The notes under the pieces: generated by a model | The model's input: only the letters and a program-made list of their open reading frames with translations | The model's database searches: none | What the model was told of the DNA's origin: nothing | In this document: positions 50,264 through 59,712 of the stretch, one piece after another | Layout: each line of letters starts with the position of its first letter | How positions within the stretch are numbered: the first letter of the stretch is position 1 | Made by a program: the position numbers and the translations under genes | Origin: JAIBAC01 sp046331095 | Lineage (GTDB): Bacteria; Actinomycetota; Acidimicrobiia; UBA2766 | DNA: 64,000 nt | Reading direction: 5' to 3' | NCBI GenBank assembly: GCA_046331095.1 | Contig: JAXLRM010000004.1 | Location: 558,001-622,000 of the forward strand

Positions 50264-51061
50264 ATGTCAGGGGAGGACGCGATCCACGTGACCCGTAGCG
50301 AGGGCGTGGTCACGATCCGGATAGATCGGCCGGAGAAGAAGAACGCGCTCACCTACGGGATGTTCCGCCGCCTCGGCGACATCTTCGACGAGATCGCGCA
50401 CGAGCCCGACGACCGTGTGGCGGTGCTGACCGGGGTGGCCGGGTCGTTCAGCTCCGGCGCCGACCTCACCGACACCGGTGACACGTCGATGACGGGGTTC
50501 ACGACCTTGTCGGGCACCCAGTGGATGCGCGAAGTCAACTGGGCGCAGACGGCGCTGCACCACTGCCCCAAGCCCACGATCGCGTCGGTCAACGGGGTGG
50601 CCGCCGGTGCGGGCATGAACCTCGCGCTCGGGTGCGACATCGTGTTGGCGTCGGAGTCGGCGCGCTTCACCGAGATCTTCGTCAAGCGCGGCCTCAGCGT
50701 CGACATGGGCGGCACGTGGCTGCTGCCCCGCCTCGTCGGTCTGCAGAAGGCCAAGGACCTCGCGTTCAGGGGCGAGATCATCTCGGCCCAGGAGGCTCTC
50801 GAGCTCGGCCTCGTTCTCCGGGTCGTGGGCGACGACGCGATCGACGACGAGGCGCAGCAGTACGCGGCCACGCTCGCGAGCCTGCCGCCGGTGCCGCTCA
50901 TGCTCATGAAACGAGGCCTCGACCAGTCCTTCGGCTGGACCATGGACGAGGCCCTCGACTACGAGGCCCAGGCGCAGACCGCCTGCTTCCAGACCGAGGA
51001 CCTCGCCGAGGCGATGATGGCGTTCATGCAGAAGCGCGACGGCGTCTACAAGGGCCGCTGA
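50264..51061 (+). CDS. Enoyl-CoA hydratase/isomerase family protein
   Basis: 265 residues, crotonase fold. RPEKKNALTYGM at the N-terminus, oxyanion-hole segments FSSGADLTD and GVAAGAGMNLALGCDIVLAS, and FVKRGLSVDMGGTWLLPRL. The first catalytic Glu position of classical hydratases (GAGxxLALxCD) reads GAGMNLALGCD; the second is replaced by Asp in SVDMGG, so it may act as isomerase or another crotonase. GGGGG ribosome site. Stands alone, perhaps in fatty-acid or aromatic-acid degradation. Confidence 0.88.
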   Translation: MSGEDAIHVTRSEGVVTIRIDRPEKKNALTYGMFRRLGDIFDEIAHEPDDRVAVLTGVAGSFSSGADLTDTGDTSMTGFTTLSGTQWMREVNWAQTALHHCPKPTIASVNGVAAGAGMNLALGCDIVLASESARFTEIFVKRGLSVDMGGTWLLPRLVGLQKAKDLAFRGEIISAQEALELGLVLRVVGDDAIDDEAQQYAATLASLPPVPLMLMKRGLDQSFGWTMDEALDYEAQAQTACFQTEDLAEAMMAFMQKRDGVYKGR

Positions 51062-51088
51062 CCGCCGTTCCAGGCGCGCTCACCAGAC

Positions 51089-51150
51089 GAATCCCCGACT
51101 TGGGCGCGCCCACCCCATCCGGCTGGGGTGGGCGCGCCCAGAACGGGTTT
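51089..51150. repeat. Palindromic element, family B, copy 2
   Basis: Near-identical reverse-complement copy of the element at 27157-27220, lying between the hydratase gene and comM. The central stem CCCCA/TGGGG and GGGCGCGCCC arms are kept. Confidence 0.9.
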
Positions 51151-51283
51151 GGGCCGGGTGGCCGCGGACTTGGTGTCACAGGCGGTGGTTAGGGTGATCG
51201 CCGACGCCCGCTCGCTCCAGTCCTTCCCCTGAGCAAGCAGTGCATCTTCCCCTGCCAGGTCAACGCGCCCACGGGGGTTCAGC

Positions 51284-52795
51284 ATGCATGCCGTCATCCA
51301 GTCCGCCGCCGTCGTCGGCGTCGTCGGCCACGTCGTCCGCTGCGAGGTAGGCCTCGCCGGCGGTGTCCCTACCTTCACCCTCGTGGGGCTTCCGGACACC
51401 GCGGTACGCGAGGCGCGTGAGCGCGTGCGTGCGGCGATCATCGCCTCCGGGTACGAGTGGCCATCGGCGCGCATCACCGTCAATCTCGCCCCGGCTGCGC
51501 TGCCGAAGTCGGGCGCCTGCTTCGACCTGCCCATCGCGTTGGGGATACTCGTTGCCGCCGGCGCCCTGCCGCGTGATGACTTCCGGGACTGCCTCGTCGT
51601 GGGCGAGCTCGGGCTCGACGGTGCAGTGCGTGCGGTGCCGGGTGTCCTGCCGGCCGCCATCAGGGCGCACCAGCTCGGGTTCACACTCGTCGCGCCTGCG
51701 TCGAACGCATCAGCGGCCGAGGCCGTCACCCACCTCGCATCCGTGGCGGCGTCGCACCTGAGCGAGTTCGCAGACGGCCTTCCCGTGGGAGCGACCCCTC
51801 CCACGGAGCCGCCGCTGCCCGCCCCGGTTGCCGACTTCGGCGACGTCGTCGGCCACGAGGCCGCCAAGCTCGGGCTCCAGGTCGCGGCAGCGGGCGGGCA
51901 CCACTGCCTGCTGATCGGCGAGCCGGGCAGCGGCAAGACGATGCTCGCCCGCCGCCTTCCGGGCATCCTGCCACCGCTCGACGGCGACGAGCGCCTCGAG
52001 GCCAGCCTCGCCCACTCGATCGCGGGGCTCTCGGACTGGATCCTCACGGCGCCGCCGTTCCGCGCTCCCCACCACAGCGCCACGGTCGCGGCTCTCGTAG
52101 GGGGCGGCAGCGGCCGCGTCGTGCCGGGTGAGGCGTCGCTCGCTCACTGCGGGGTGCTCTTCCTCGACGAGCTCGGCGAGTTCCGTCCCTCGGTGCTCGA
52201 CGCGCTGCGCCAGCCGCTCGAGGACGGCAGCGTGACTGTGAGCCGGCGCGGCACCACCGTCACGCTGCCGGCCCGCTTCACGCTGGTGGCCGCCTCGAAT
52301 CCGTGCCCGTGCGGCTACCTGGGCTCGGCGCGGCGCACGTGCACGTGTGACCCGGCCGCGGTGGCACGCTACGCGCGGCGCCTCTCGGGGCCGCTGCTCG
52401 ACCGGATCGATCTCACGATCCCGGTTGCAGCGGTGACGGCGGGGTCCTTGCTCGATCATCGGGGCAGCGGCGAGTCCGACGCCATGCGAACCCACGTCCA
52501 AGCCGCTCGGGACCGCCAGGCATCCCGCCTCGGTGGTGGTGTCCTCAACTCCCACCTGCAGGCAGGCGCCATCTCCGACGGCTGCCCCCTGACACCCGCG
52601 GCTGCCGACCTGCTCGGCCGCTGCGCCAAACGTGCTTCGTCCCGGGCGGTCGTGTCGATGCGGAAGGTCGCGATGACCCTGGCCGATCTTGCCGGCGACG
52701 ACGCGATCGAGCCCGAACACGTTCACCTCGCATGGCGGATGCGCGGCGAGGCCGCCACCACGGCAGGGCCGGGGCACCTGCAGGGGGTGGGGTGA
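51284..52795 (+). CDS. comM: YifB/ComM family Mg-chelatase-like AAA+ protein
   Basis: 503 residues; hexameric helicase that promotes branch migration when foreign DNA is integrated during transformation. N-terminal Lon-like fold (GLPDTAVREARERVRAAI), Walker A GEPGSGKTMLARRLPGILPP, RAPHHSATVAALVGGG, Walker B GVLFLDELGEF, SNPCPCGYLG with the zinc cysteines, and sensor RLSGPLLDRIDL. Complete. The stop overlaps dprA by one base. Confidence 0.95.
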   Translation: MHAVIQSAAVVGVVGHVVRCEVGLAGGVPTFTLVGLPDTAVREARERVRAAIIASGYEWPSARITVNLAPAALPKSGACFDLPIALGILVAAGALPRDDFRDCLVVGELGLDGAVRAVPGVLPAAIRAHQLGFTLVAPASNASAAEAVTHLASVAASHLSEFADGLPVGATPPTEPPLPAPVADFGDVVGHEAAKLGLQVAAAGGHHCLLIGEPGSGKTMLARRLPGILPPLDGDERLEASLAHSIAGLSDWILTAPPFRAPHHSATVAALVGGGSGRVVPGEASLAHCGVLFLDELGEFRPSVLDALRQPLEDGSVTVSRRGTTVTLPARFTLVAASNPCPCGYLGSARRTCTCDPAAVARYARRLSGPLLDRIDLTIPVAAVTAGSLLDHRGSGESDAMRTHVQAARDRQASRLGGGVLNSHLQAGAISDGCPLTPAAADLLGRCAKRASSRAVVSMRKVAMTLADLAGDDAIEPEHVHLAWRMRGEAATTAGPGHLQGVG

Positions 52796-54015
52796 TGAGC
52801 ACCTTCGACCTCGACCCCTCGGACCCGGACCGGGCCGACCTGCACCCCTCCGACCCAGACCGGGCCGACCTGGACACGTCCGATTTCGACGGGGCCGACT
52901 GGGTTGCCCTCGCGGGTTCCGACGGCCTCGATGTTGCTGCCCTCGGTCGCCTCCACGGGCACTTCGGCAGCGCCGCGGCCGCGCGTGCGGCGATCACGGG
53001 ACGTGACGACACGGTGGCCGAGATGCTCGCACCTTCCGCACGCGCGGCCGCGGCTGCCACCTGCCGTCGCCACGATGCAGGCGAGGTCCACCTGTGGATC
53101 CGCGAGCACGGCGCACATCTCGTCGTCGGTGACACACCGGAGTGGCCGCGCCGTCTCGTGTCCGAGGAGCACTGGGTGCCCGCGCTCACCGTGCGTGGGT
53201 CGCTCGCGCCGGACGCTCCCGTCGTCGCGATCGTCGGGATGCGCCGTTGCAGCCATGCCGGTGCGAGCTACGCACGTAGCCTGGCTGCCGAGCTCGCCGA
53301 GGCCGGGGTCTCGATCGTCAGCGGTCTCGCCTTCGGTATCGATGCAGCAGCTCATCGCGGCACTCTCGACGTCGGCGGTCACACCGTGGCGGTGCTCGCT
53401 GGGGGCCTCGCACGCGTCTCGCCACGTGCGCACCTCTCACTCGCGGGCGACGTGGTCGCGACCGGCGGCGCGCTCGTGAGTCACGTGCCACCGCGCTGCG
53501 ACTCGCCCGGGTGGCGTTTCCCGGTGAGGAACCGGATCATCGCCGGGATCGCGGACGTGGTCGTCGTCGTCGAGGCGGCGGCGGCCGGAGGAGCGCTGTC
53601 GACGGCCCGGCACGCGCGTGATCTCGGGCGGCCCGTCCTCGCAGTGCCCGGGTACCCGTGGGCGCCCACGTCCGCGGGTACGTGCGCCCTCTTGCGCGAC
53701 GGTGCCGAGCTGTGCTGTGGAGCCGACGACGTGCTCGTCGCACTCGGCCTCGCACGCGCGGGACGGCCGCGAGCCCACCCCGACTCCGCGGTGGCTGGGA
53801 TTCCCGTGGGCCTCGACCCGTTCGCGGCCGCGCTGCTCGCAGCGGTCGACCACACGCCGACCTCGATCGAGGACGTCGCCCGTCGTGTGGACCGCCCCCT
53901 CGTCGACGTCCTGCGTGGACTCGGCGGCCTCGAGCTCGACGGCCACGTGGAGTTCCCCCAGCCCTCCACCGTGGTGCGGCCACCGCCTGCGCGCCAGCCC
54001 GGGGGTGGCCCGTGA
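52795..54015 (+). CDS. dprA: DNA processing protein DprA
   Basis: 406 residues; loads RecA on incoming single-stranded DNA. Rossmann core with VAIVGMRRCSHAG (usual VGSRxxS), VSGLAFGIDAAAHRGTL, VAVLAGGL, FPVRNRIIAG and EAAAAGGALSTARHA, then VLAVPGYPW. The C-terminal winged-helix (TSIEDVARRVDRPLVDVLRG) is present. The N-terminus begins with three 10-residue Asp-rich repeats (DPSDPDRADL type, residues 7-36), absent from ordinary DprA. ATG overlaps comM (TGATG). Confidence 0.93.
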   Translation: MSTFDLDPSDPDRADLHPSDPDRADLDTSDFDGADWVALAGSDGLDVAALGRLHGHFGSAAAARAAITGRDDTVAEMLAPSARAAAAATCRRHDAGEVHLWIREHGAHLVVGDTPEWPRRLVSEEHWVPALTVRGSLAPDAPVVAIVGMRRCSHAGASYARSLAAELAEAGVSIVSGLAFGIDAAAHRGTLDVGGHTVAVLAGGLARVSPRAHLSLAGDVVATGGALVSHVPPRCDSPGWRFPVRNRIIAGIADVVVVVEAAAAGGALSTARHARDLGRPVLAVPGYPWAPTSAGTCALLRDGAELCCGADDVLVALGLARAGRPRAHPDSAVAGIPVGLDPFAAALLAAVDHTPTSIEDVARRVDRPLVDVLRGLGGLELDGHVEFPQPSTVVRPPPARQPGGGP

Positions 54016-54038
54016 ACCGCGTCACCGCGTGGCTGCGG

Positions 54039-54044
54039 TACGTT
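54039..54044 (+). promoter_or_regulatory. -10 box TACGTT of xerC
   Basis: TACGTT ends seven bases before the ATG at 54052, in the 36-bp gap after dprA; leaderless start. Confidence 0.5.
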
Positions 54045-54051
54045 CGACGTC

Positions 54052-54963
54052 ATGGAGGCAGGCGAGACAGCCGTCCCTGCTGCGTTCGCGGACGCGGTTG
54101 GGCGCTACTGCGACTACGTGGCGCTCGAGCGCCGGTACTCGCCCCACACCGTGGGCGCGTACAAGCGCGACCTCACGGACTTCGCACACCGCTGCGCTCG
54201 TGCGGGTCTGGTCGAGCCGGCCGAGGTCGACCGCCGGTTCTTGCGCTCCTACCTCGCAGCGCTGTCCACCCTCGGCTACGCCCGTTCGACGGTCGCACGC
54301 AAGGCGTCGTCGTTGAGGTCGTTCTTCCGCTACCTGCACCGCCTCGGGGTGCTCGAGACCGATCCCGCGGCCCGGCTCGTGGCTCCCAAGCTCGCGCACC
54401 GCCTGCCGCGGGTTCCCTCGGTAGCCGGTGTCGAGGATCTGCTCGAGCGTTGCGGCGACACACCGGTGGGGCTGCGCGATCGTGCGATCGTCGAGTTGCT
54501 CTACGGCAGCGGGATCCGCGTGTCCGAGCTCACCGGCATCTGCTTCGGGGACTTCGCCAACGGCTGGCTCGTCGTCTGGGGCAAGGGTTCCAAGCAGAGG
54601 CAGGTCCCCATGGGCGATCCTGCCACGGCTGCGCTCGACGCGTATCTGGCGCGGGGTCGCGCCGCGATCATGGCCGCTGCCGCGGCACCCGAGGAACCAG
54701 TCGCTGCCGGGCACGTCTTCGTCAACACGGCGGGCAGGCCGATGACGACACGGGACGTCAGGCGCGTCCTCGAGCGACTGGCGCCGTTCTCGCCCCATTC
54801 CCTGCGGCACGCGTGCGCCACGCACCTGCTCGAAGGAGGGGCCGATCTGCGCTCGGTGCAGGAGCTGTTGGGCCACGCGTCCCTCACCACGACGCAGACC
54901 TATACTCACGTCACCGGGGACTCGCTACGCAACGCGTTCGAGCGAACACATCCCAGGGCCTGA
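54052..54963 (+). CDS. xerC: Tyrosine recombinase XerC-like
   Basis: 303 residues; resolves chromosome dimers at dif with a partner Xer. N-terminal SAM-like domain ([20 protein letters not shown]), catalytic residues Arg in GSGIRVSEL, Lys in [10 protein letters not shown], HxxR in [13 protein letters not shown], His in [11 protein letters not shown] and Tyr in TYTHV. Location between dprA and the sigma gene, as for xerC in mycobacteria, makes it the housekeeping recombinase, not a phage integrase. Confidence 0.93.
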   Translation: MEAGETAVPAAFADAVGRYCDYVALERRYSPHTVGAYKRDLTDFAHRCARAGLVEPAEVDRRFLRSYLAALSTLGYARSTVARKASSLRSFFRYLHRLGVLETDPAARLVAPKLAHRLPRVPSVAGVEDLLERCGDTPVGLRDRAIVELLYGSGIRVSELTGICFGDFANGWLVVWGKGSKQRQVPMGDPATAALDAYLARGRAAIMAAAAAPEEPVAAGHVFVNTAGRPMTTRDVRRVLERLAPFSPHSLRHACATHLLEGGADLRSVQELLGHASLTTTQTYTHVTGDSLRNAFERTHPRA

Positions 54964-54985
54964 CGACCTGACGGGACGCTACGGC

Positions 54986-55756
54986 GTGAACGACACCCAA
55001 GAGATCGAGGACATCCGCCGGCTGTGGGTGGCGTACCACGGCGAAGGCGACAAGGATGCCCGTGACAAGCTCATCGTGCACTACTCGCCGCTGGTCAAGT
55101 ACGTGGCCGGGCGCGTGTCGGTCGGGCTGCCCTCCAACGTCGAGCAGGCGGATCTCGTCCAGTACGGGATGTTCGGCCTGATCGACGCCATCGACAAGTT
55201 CGACACCGAGCGCGGGATCAAGTTCGAGACCTACGCGATCAGCCGTATCCGCGGTGCGATCATCGACGAACTGCGCAGCTACGACTGGGTGCCGCGGAGC
55301 GTGCGCGCCAAGGCGCGCATGGTCGAGAGGGCCTATTCGACGCTCGAGCACAAGCTGGGGCGCACCCCCGCGGATGCCGAGGTCGCGGAGGAGCTCGGCA
55401 TCAGCGACAAGGAGTTCCAGCAGATCTTCGCCCAGATCTCCTTCGTCGGCCTCGTCGCCCTCGACGAGTTGATCGGCCTCGGAGGCGAGAAGGGCGACAA
55501 CCTCACCCTCGGCGACACGCTCGCCGACACCGGGGGCCAGGACCCGACCGCCGCATTCGAGGTCGAGGAACTGCGCCATCTCCTGGCCGAGGCGATCAAC
55601 AGGCTGCCCGAACGTGAGAAGATCGTGATCACGCTCTACTACTACGAGGGTCTCACACTCGCCGAGATCGGCCAGGTCCTCGCGGTCACCGAGTCCCGCG
55701 TCTGCCAGATGCACACCAAGGCGGTGCTCATGCTGCGCTCGCGCATGTCCGACTAG
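54986..55756 (+). CDS. whiG: WhiG/FliA-family sigma factor
   Basis: 256 residues. Sigma-28 group: region 2 with [16 protein letters not shown] and [42 protein letters not shown], then region 3 ([14 protein letters not shown]) and region 4 ([40 protein letters not shown]). In Streptomyces WhiG directs sporulation and lies next to dprA and rpsB, the same setting. No flagellar genes are nearby, so motility or a developmental role is open. GTG start; no clear ribosome site. Confidence 0.9.
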   Translation: MNDTQEIEDIRRLWVAYHGEGDKDARDKLIVHYSPLVKYVAGRVSVGLPSNVEQADLVQYGMFGLIDAIDKFDTERGIKFETYAISRIRGAIIDELRSYDWVPRSVRAKARMVERAYSTLEHKLGRTPADAEVAEELGISDKEFQQIFAQISFVGLVALDELIGLGGEKGDNLTLGDTLADTGGQDPTAAFEVEELRHLLAEAINRLPEREKIVITLYYYEGLTLAEIGQVLAVTESRVCQMHTKAVLMLRSRMSD

Positions 55757-55820
55757 ACCAGCCCCGCGCCCGCTTCCCCGCGACGACGCTTCCCCACGAC
55801 GTGTGTCTACGGAGGAAGTC

Positions 55821-56270
55821 GTGGTCCCTGTCTTCGCCAAGCTCGTGGTTGCCGTCCTCGCCGTCGCGGTGCCGCCGCTCGCCGCCCCCGTCCCCGGACC
55901 GGTCGTCGCGCGTTTCGATGCCGTCGGGCCCTACTCGCCCGGCCATCGCGGCATCGACCTCGGCAGTGCCGCCGGCACGGTCGTGCGGGCCCCGGTGGCG
56001 GGAACGGTCACCTACGTGGGCACCGTGGCGGGCAACCTGACGATCAGCATCGACGCCGGCAACGGAGTCGTGGTGCACCTCAGCTACCTCGCATCCACCG
56101 CCGTCGCGGCGGGTGCGTCGGTGCACGCCGGCGATGCCGTCGGCCTGTCCGGGCCCGGCCATCGCACCGCGGGCGCAGCTCCCGCCCTGCATCTCGGCCT
56201 CGAGGTGGACGGTGCCTACATCGACCCGTTGCCGTACCTCCGGCGGCGCCGGGCGGTGCTCGTGCGCTGA
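55821..56270 (+). CDS. M23/LytM-like secreted protein, degenerate active site
   Basis: 149 residues. Signal peptide ([19 protein letters not shown]), then a LytM fold: [20 protein letters not shown] contains the first zinc ligands (HxxxD), but the second motif reads HLGLEV where M23 peptidases have HLHFE, losing one His. It therefore may bind peptidoglycan without cutting it. The whiG-M23-rpsB order is also seen in Streptomyces. GTG 55821 is chosen because GGAGG is five bases upstream; an earlier GTG at 55803 is in frame. Confidence 0.8.
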   Translation: MVPVFAKLVVAVLAVAVPPLAAPVPGPVVARFDAVGPYSPGHRGIDLGSAAGTVVRAPVAGTVTYVGTVAGNLTISIDAGNGVVVHLSYLASTAVAAGASVHAGDAVGLSGPGHRTAGAAPALHLGLEVDGAYIDPLPYLRRRRAVLVR

Positions 56271-56476
56271 TCGGCGACCGCGCCTGCACCCTGGACGATC
56301 CGTCGCCTGTCGGCCGTCGGCAGAGCGGTGGTACGCTCCCACCCAATTCCACACGTCCAGCGGATTCCCGCCCGTGGTGGCCGCACAGTCGGTTTCGAGC
56401 GGGGAGAGGCGGCGACCAGCCACGGTTCGCCGCGGGATGTTCGGGCGGAGGCCAACCACAGCTCCCAGGAGGCACC
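56271..56476. promoter_or_regulatory. rpsB leader region with -10 box
   Basis: 206 bp without a gene. TACGCT at 56332-56337 could be a -10 box, giving a leader of about 135 nt before rpsB, space for autoregulation by S2. I could not recognise a known leader motif. Confidence 0.35.
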
Positions 56477-57496
56477 GTGGCGACCACGCAGAGGCGCGGA
56501 AGCGTCGTAACCGCTCGCGAGTTGCTCGAGGCTGGTGTGCACTTCGGCCACCAGACCCGGCGCTGGAACCCGAAGATGAAGCGCTTCATCTACGGCGAGC
56601 GCAACGGCATCTACATAATCGACCTGCGCCAGACACTGCGCGGCATCGAGGACGCCTACGGCTTCGTGCGCGAGCTCGTCGCCGACGGCGGCTCGATCTT
56701 GTTCGTGAGCACCAAACGGCAGATGACCGACGCCGTCCGCGAAGCCGCGGAGCGCTGCGAGATGCCGTACGTTAACTACCGCTGGCTCGGTGGGATGCTC
56801 ACGAACTTCCAGACCATCAGCAGTCGCATCGACTACCTCCGCGAGCTCGAGGAGATGGAGGAGTCCGGCGCCCTCGACGAGATGCGCAAGAAGGACGCGC
56901 TCAAGCTGCGGCGCGAGAAGGCGAAGCTGCAGCGCTATCTCGGCGGCATGGTCAAGCTCACACGAGTGCCCGATGCGGTGTTCATCCTCGATACACGCAA
57001 GGAGCACATCGCGGTCACCGAGGCGAACAAGCTCGGTGTGCCCCTCGTCGCCGCGCTCGACACCAACTGCGACCCCGACGAGGTCCAGTTCGGCATTCCG
57101 GCCAACGACGACGCGATCCGCTCCGGCGTGCTCCTGTGCCGCATCATCGCCGACGCCGTCGAGGAGGGACGCCTGCTCGGCGTCCGCAGGCCGCCCAAGC
57201 CCAAGGTCGATCCCGACGCAGAGGAGAAGCGGCGTCAGGCCGAGCTCGACGCCCGCGCCTACGAGGAGGAGCGCGCCCGCGAAGAAGCCGCGGAGATCCG
57301 CCGCGCCGACCAGCGCGCCAAGATCGAGGCGGCACAGGCAGCAGAGGCCGCACAGACCGCGGAGTCGGCCGAAGCTGCGCCGCCCGCCGAGGCTGCACCG
57401 CCCGCCGAGGCGGCCACCGAGGCGAGCGCCCCACCGGTCGCCGAAGATGGGGCCGCCGACACCGCGTCCGAGCAGTCCGAGAGCGAGGGGGCCTGA
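56477..57496 (+). CDS. rpsB: 30S ribosomal protein S2
   Basis: 339 residues against about 240-290. Core is standard: [53 protein letters not shown] and [16 protein letters not shown]. The last about 95 residues are a charged helix and an Ala/Glu/Pro-rich tail, likely disordered, as in other actinobacteria. GTG start with AGGAGG. First gene of the tight rpsB-tsf-pyrH-frr-cdsA-dxr run; TGATG overlap with tsf. Confidence 0.97.
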   Translation: MATTQRRGSVVTARELLEAGVHFGHQTRRWNPKMKRFIYGERNGIYIIDLRQTLRGIEDAYGFVRELVADGGSILFVSTKRQMTDAVREAAERCEMPYVNYRWLGGMLTNFQTISSRIDYLRELEEMEESGALDEMRKKDALKLRREKAKLQRYLGGMVKLTRVPDAVFILDTRKEHIAVTEANKLGVPLVAALDTNCDPDEVQFGIPANDDAIRSGVLLCRIIADAVEEGRLLGVRRPPKPKVDPDAEEKRRQAELDARAYEEERAREEAAEIRRADQRAKIEAAQAAEAAQTAESAEAAPPAEAAPPAEAATEASAPPVAEDGAADTASEQSESEGA

Positions 57497-58347
57497 TGCC
57501 CGTCTCCGCTGCTGACGTCAAGGCCCTTCGCGACGCGACGGGCGCCGGCATGATGGACTGCAAGAAGGCGCTCGAGGAGACCGGGGGCGATCTCGACGCT
57601 GCCAAGGACTTCCTGCGCCAGAAGGGCCTCGCGTCGCTCGACAAGCGGTCCGCACGTGTCACCGGCGAGGGCCTCGTGGAGGCGTTCGTCGGCGACGACG
57701 GCCGCTCCGCGGCGCTCGTGCAGGTGGCGTGTGAGACCGACTTCGTCGCCAAGGGCGAGCAGTTCGGGGCCTTGGCTGCCGACATCGCGGGCGCGGTCTT
57801 CGACGCCGCTACCCACGAGATCTCCGGGGAGCTCGAGAAGCGGGTCGGGGAGCTCGTCGAGAGCGCCGCGATCAACCTCGGTGAGAAGATCCAGCTCGAC
57901 AAGGCCCACTTCGTCAAGACCGAGTCGGGCGTACTCGACGTCTACCTGCACCGAACGGGCGGGTGGGCCAAGAAGGGGGTCATCGTCGAGCTCGACGGTG
58001 ACCTCGACGGCGAGAAGCTGCGCGAGCTCGCCCACGAGGTAGCGCTCCACATCCAGTTCGCGCGGCCCAGTGTGCTCGAGGCCGACCAGGTCGACCCCGA
58101 CGAGCTCGAGCACGAACGCCAGGTTGCCGAGGCCAAGGCTCGCGACGAGGGCAAGCCCGAGGACATCGTCCCGCGCATCGCCGACGGTGCCGTCAAGAAG
58201 TACGTGAAGCAGGCCGCCCTCTTGGAGCAGCCGTACGTGAAGGACGACAAGAAGTCCGTGCGACAGTGGCTCGAGGCCGAGTCCGGCGGCAGGGCCCGCA
58301 TCGTGGGCTTCGCCCGCTTCGAGATCGGCGAGGAAGCCGGGGCGTGA
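57496..58347 (+). CDS. tsf: Elongation factor Ts
   Basis: 283 residues; GDP/GTP exchange factor for EF-Tu. N-terminal UBA-like domain with [20 protein letters not shown] and [20 protein letters not shown], the core with [16 protein letters not shown], and the C-terminal module [20 protein letters not shown]. All conserved TDFV contacts are present. The stop overlaps pyrH. Confidence 0.98.
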   Translation: MPVSAADVKALRDATGAGMMDCKKALEETGGDLDAAKDFLRQKGLASLDKRSARVTGEGLVEAFVGDDGRSAALVQVACETDFVAKGEQFGALAADIAGAVFDAATHEISGELEKRVGELVESAAINLGEKIQLDKAHFVKTESGVLDVYLHRTGGWAKKGVIVELDGDLDGEKLRELAHEVALHIQFARPSVLEADQVDPDELEHERQVAEAKARDEGKPEDIVPRIADGAVKKYVKQAALLEQPYVKDDKKSVRQWLEAESGGRARIVGFARFEIGEEAGA

Positions 58348-59150
58348 GGACCGCGGCCGACCCCCCGCCCGTGGGCGGTCGCACCGGCCTCGACGACCTG
58401 CCCGCCCCCGAGCTCGACCGGTCCGACCCCCCACGCTGGTCCCGCATCCTGCTCAAGCTCTCGGGCGAGGCCTTCGCCGACCCCGCGGTCGGCCGCGGAA
58501 TCAGCCCGACGGTCGTCGCCAGCTACGCGGACCAGGTCGCGGAGTTGCGCTCCCGGGGTGTCCAGGTCGCGTGCGTCGTCGGCGGGGGGAACTTCTGGCG
58601 CGGACTGTCGGACGCCGCTGCGGGGATGGACCGTGCGACCGCCGACAACATGGGGATGCTCGCCACGGTCATCAACGCCCTCGCCCTCCAGGATGCCCTC
58701 GAACGTGTCGGGGTGCCCACGCGGGTGCAGTCCGCGATCACCATGCAAGAGGTAGCGGAGCCCTTCGTGCGTCGGCGTGCCATCCGCCACCTCGACCTGG
58801 GCAGGGTCGTGATCTTCGCGGCCGGCACCGGCAACCCGTTCTTCACGACCGACACGACGGCGGCACTACGAGCTGCCGAGATCGGCGCCGAAGTGATCCT
58901 CAAGGCCACTCACGTGGACGGCGTCTACACGGCCGATCCCAAACTCGATGCCGGTGCCACCAGGCTCGAGCGGATCGACTCGACCGAAGTGCTTCAACGT
59001 AACCTCAAGGTCATGGATGCCGCGGCGATCGCGCTGTGCCGTGAGAACGACATACCTATCGTCGTGTTCGATCTGATGGTCGAGGGGAATGTGCGCCGGG
59101 TCGTCTGGGGAGACGACATCGGCACACTGGTGTTCCACGGAGGTGGCTGA
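58344..59150 (+). CDS. pyrH: UMP kinase
   Basis: 268 residues; phosphorylates UMP to UDP. Amino-acid-kinase fold: [73 protein letters not shown] and [14 protein letters not shown]. The first 30 residues are a Pro/Asp-rich extension before the core. GTG start overlaps tsf; one-base overlap with frr. Confidence 0.97.
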   Translation: MRTAADPPPVGGRTGLDDLPAPELDRSDPPRWSRILLKLSGEAFADPAVGRGISPTVVASYADQVAELRSRGVQVACVVGGGNFWRGLSDAAAGMDRATADNMGMLATVINALALQDALERVGVPTRVQSAITMQEVAEPFVRRRAIRHLDLGRVVIFAAGTGNPFFTTDTTAALRAAEIGAEVILKATHVDGVYTADPKLDAGATRLERIDSTEVLQRNLKVMDAAAIALCRENDIPIVVFDLMVEGNVRRVVWGDDIGTLVFHGGG

Positions 59151-59710
59151 TGAGCGTCGACTCTGTCCTGGCCGACATCGAGGACCGCATGACCAAAGCG
59201 GTGTCGGTCACCAAAGAGGACTTCTCCGGCGTGCGCACCGGCCGCGCGGCGCCGGCGCTCGTGGAGCGTCTCCGTGTCGACTACTACGGTGCCGACACGG
59301 CGCTGCAGCAGCTCGCCTCGATCAGCGTCCCCGACCACCGCACCCTTCTCGTCAACGTCTACGACCAGAACGCGGTCTCGTCGGTCGAGAAGGCGATCCG
59401 CAACTCCGATCTCGGACTCAACCCGTCCACGGACGGATCGACCGTGCGCCTCACGTTCCCACCGCTGTCGGCGGAGCGGCGCAAGGAGATGGTCAAGCTC
59501 GTCAAGGCGAAGGCGGAAGAGCACCGCGTCTCGGTCCGCAATCTGCGCCACCGCGCCAAGAAGGACCTCGAGCACCTCCAAGGCGAGGGTGAGATCTCCG
59601 AAGACGACCTGCATCGCTCCGAGAAGCGCCTCCAGGATCTGACCAACAAGTACGTCGGCGAGATCGACGAGTTGCTGCGTCACAAGGAGCACGAGCTACT
59701 CGAGGACTGA
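59150..59710 (+). CDS. frr: Ribosome recycling factor
   Basis: 186 residues, exact family length. Shows EDFSGVRTGRAAPALVERL, YYGADTALQQLASISVPD, IRNSDLGLNPSTDGSTVRL and FPPLSAERRKEMVKLVKAKA. Releases 50S subunits with EF-G after termination. ATG overlaps the pyrH stop; cdsA begins two bases after its stop. Confidence 0.98.
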   Translation: MSVDSVLADIEDRMTKAVSVTKEDFSGVRTGRAAPALVERLRVDYYGADTALQQLASISVPDHRTLLVNVYDQNAVSSVEKAIRNSDLGLNPSTDGSTVRLTFPPLSAERRKEMVKLVKAKAEEHRVSVRNLRHRAKKDLEHLQGEGEISEDDLHRSEKRLQDLTNKYVGEIDELLRHKEHELLED

Positions 59711-59712
59711 CC

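Noticed and set aside
54052..54963. Phage or integron integrase
   Set aside because: Gene order and XerC-type motifs show the housekeeping recombinase; no attachment site or cargo was seen.
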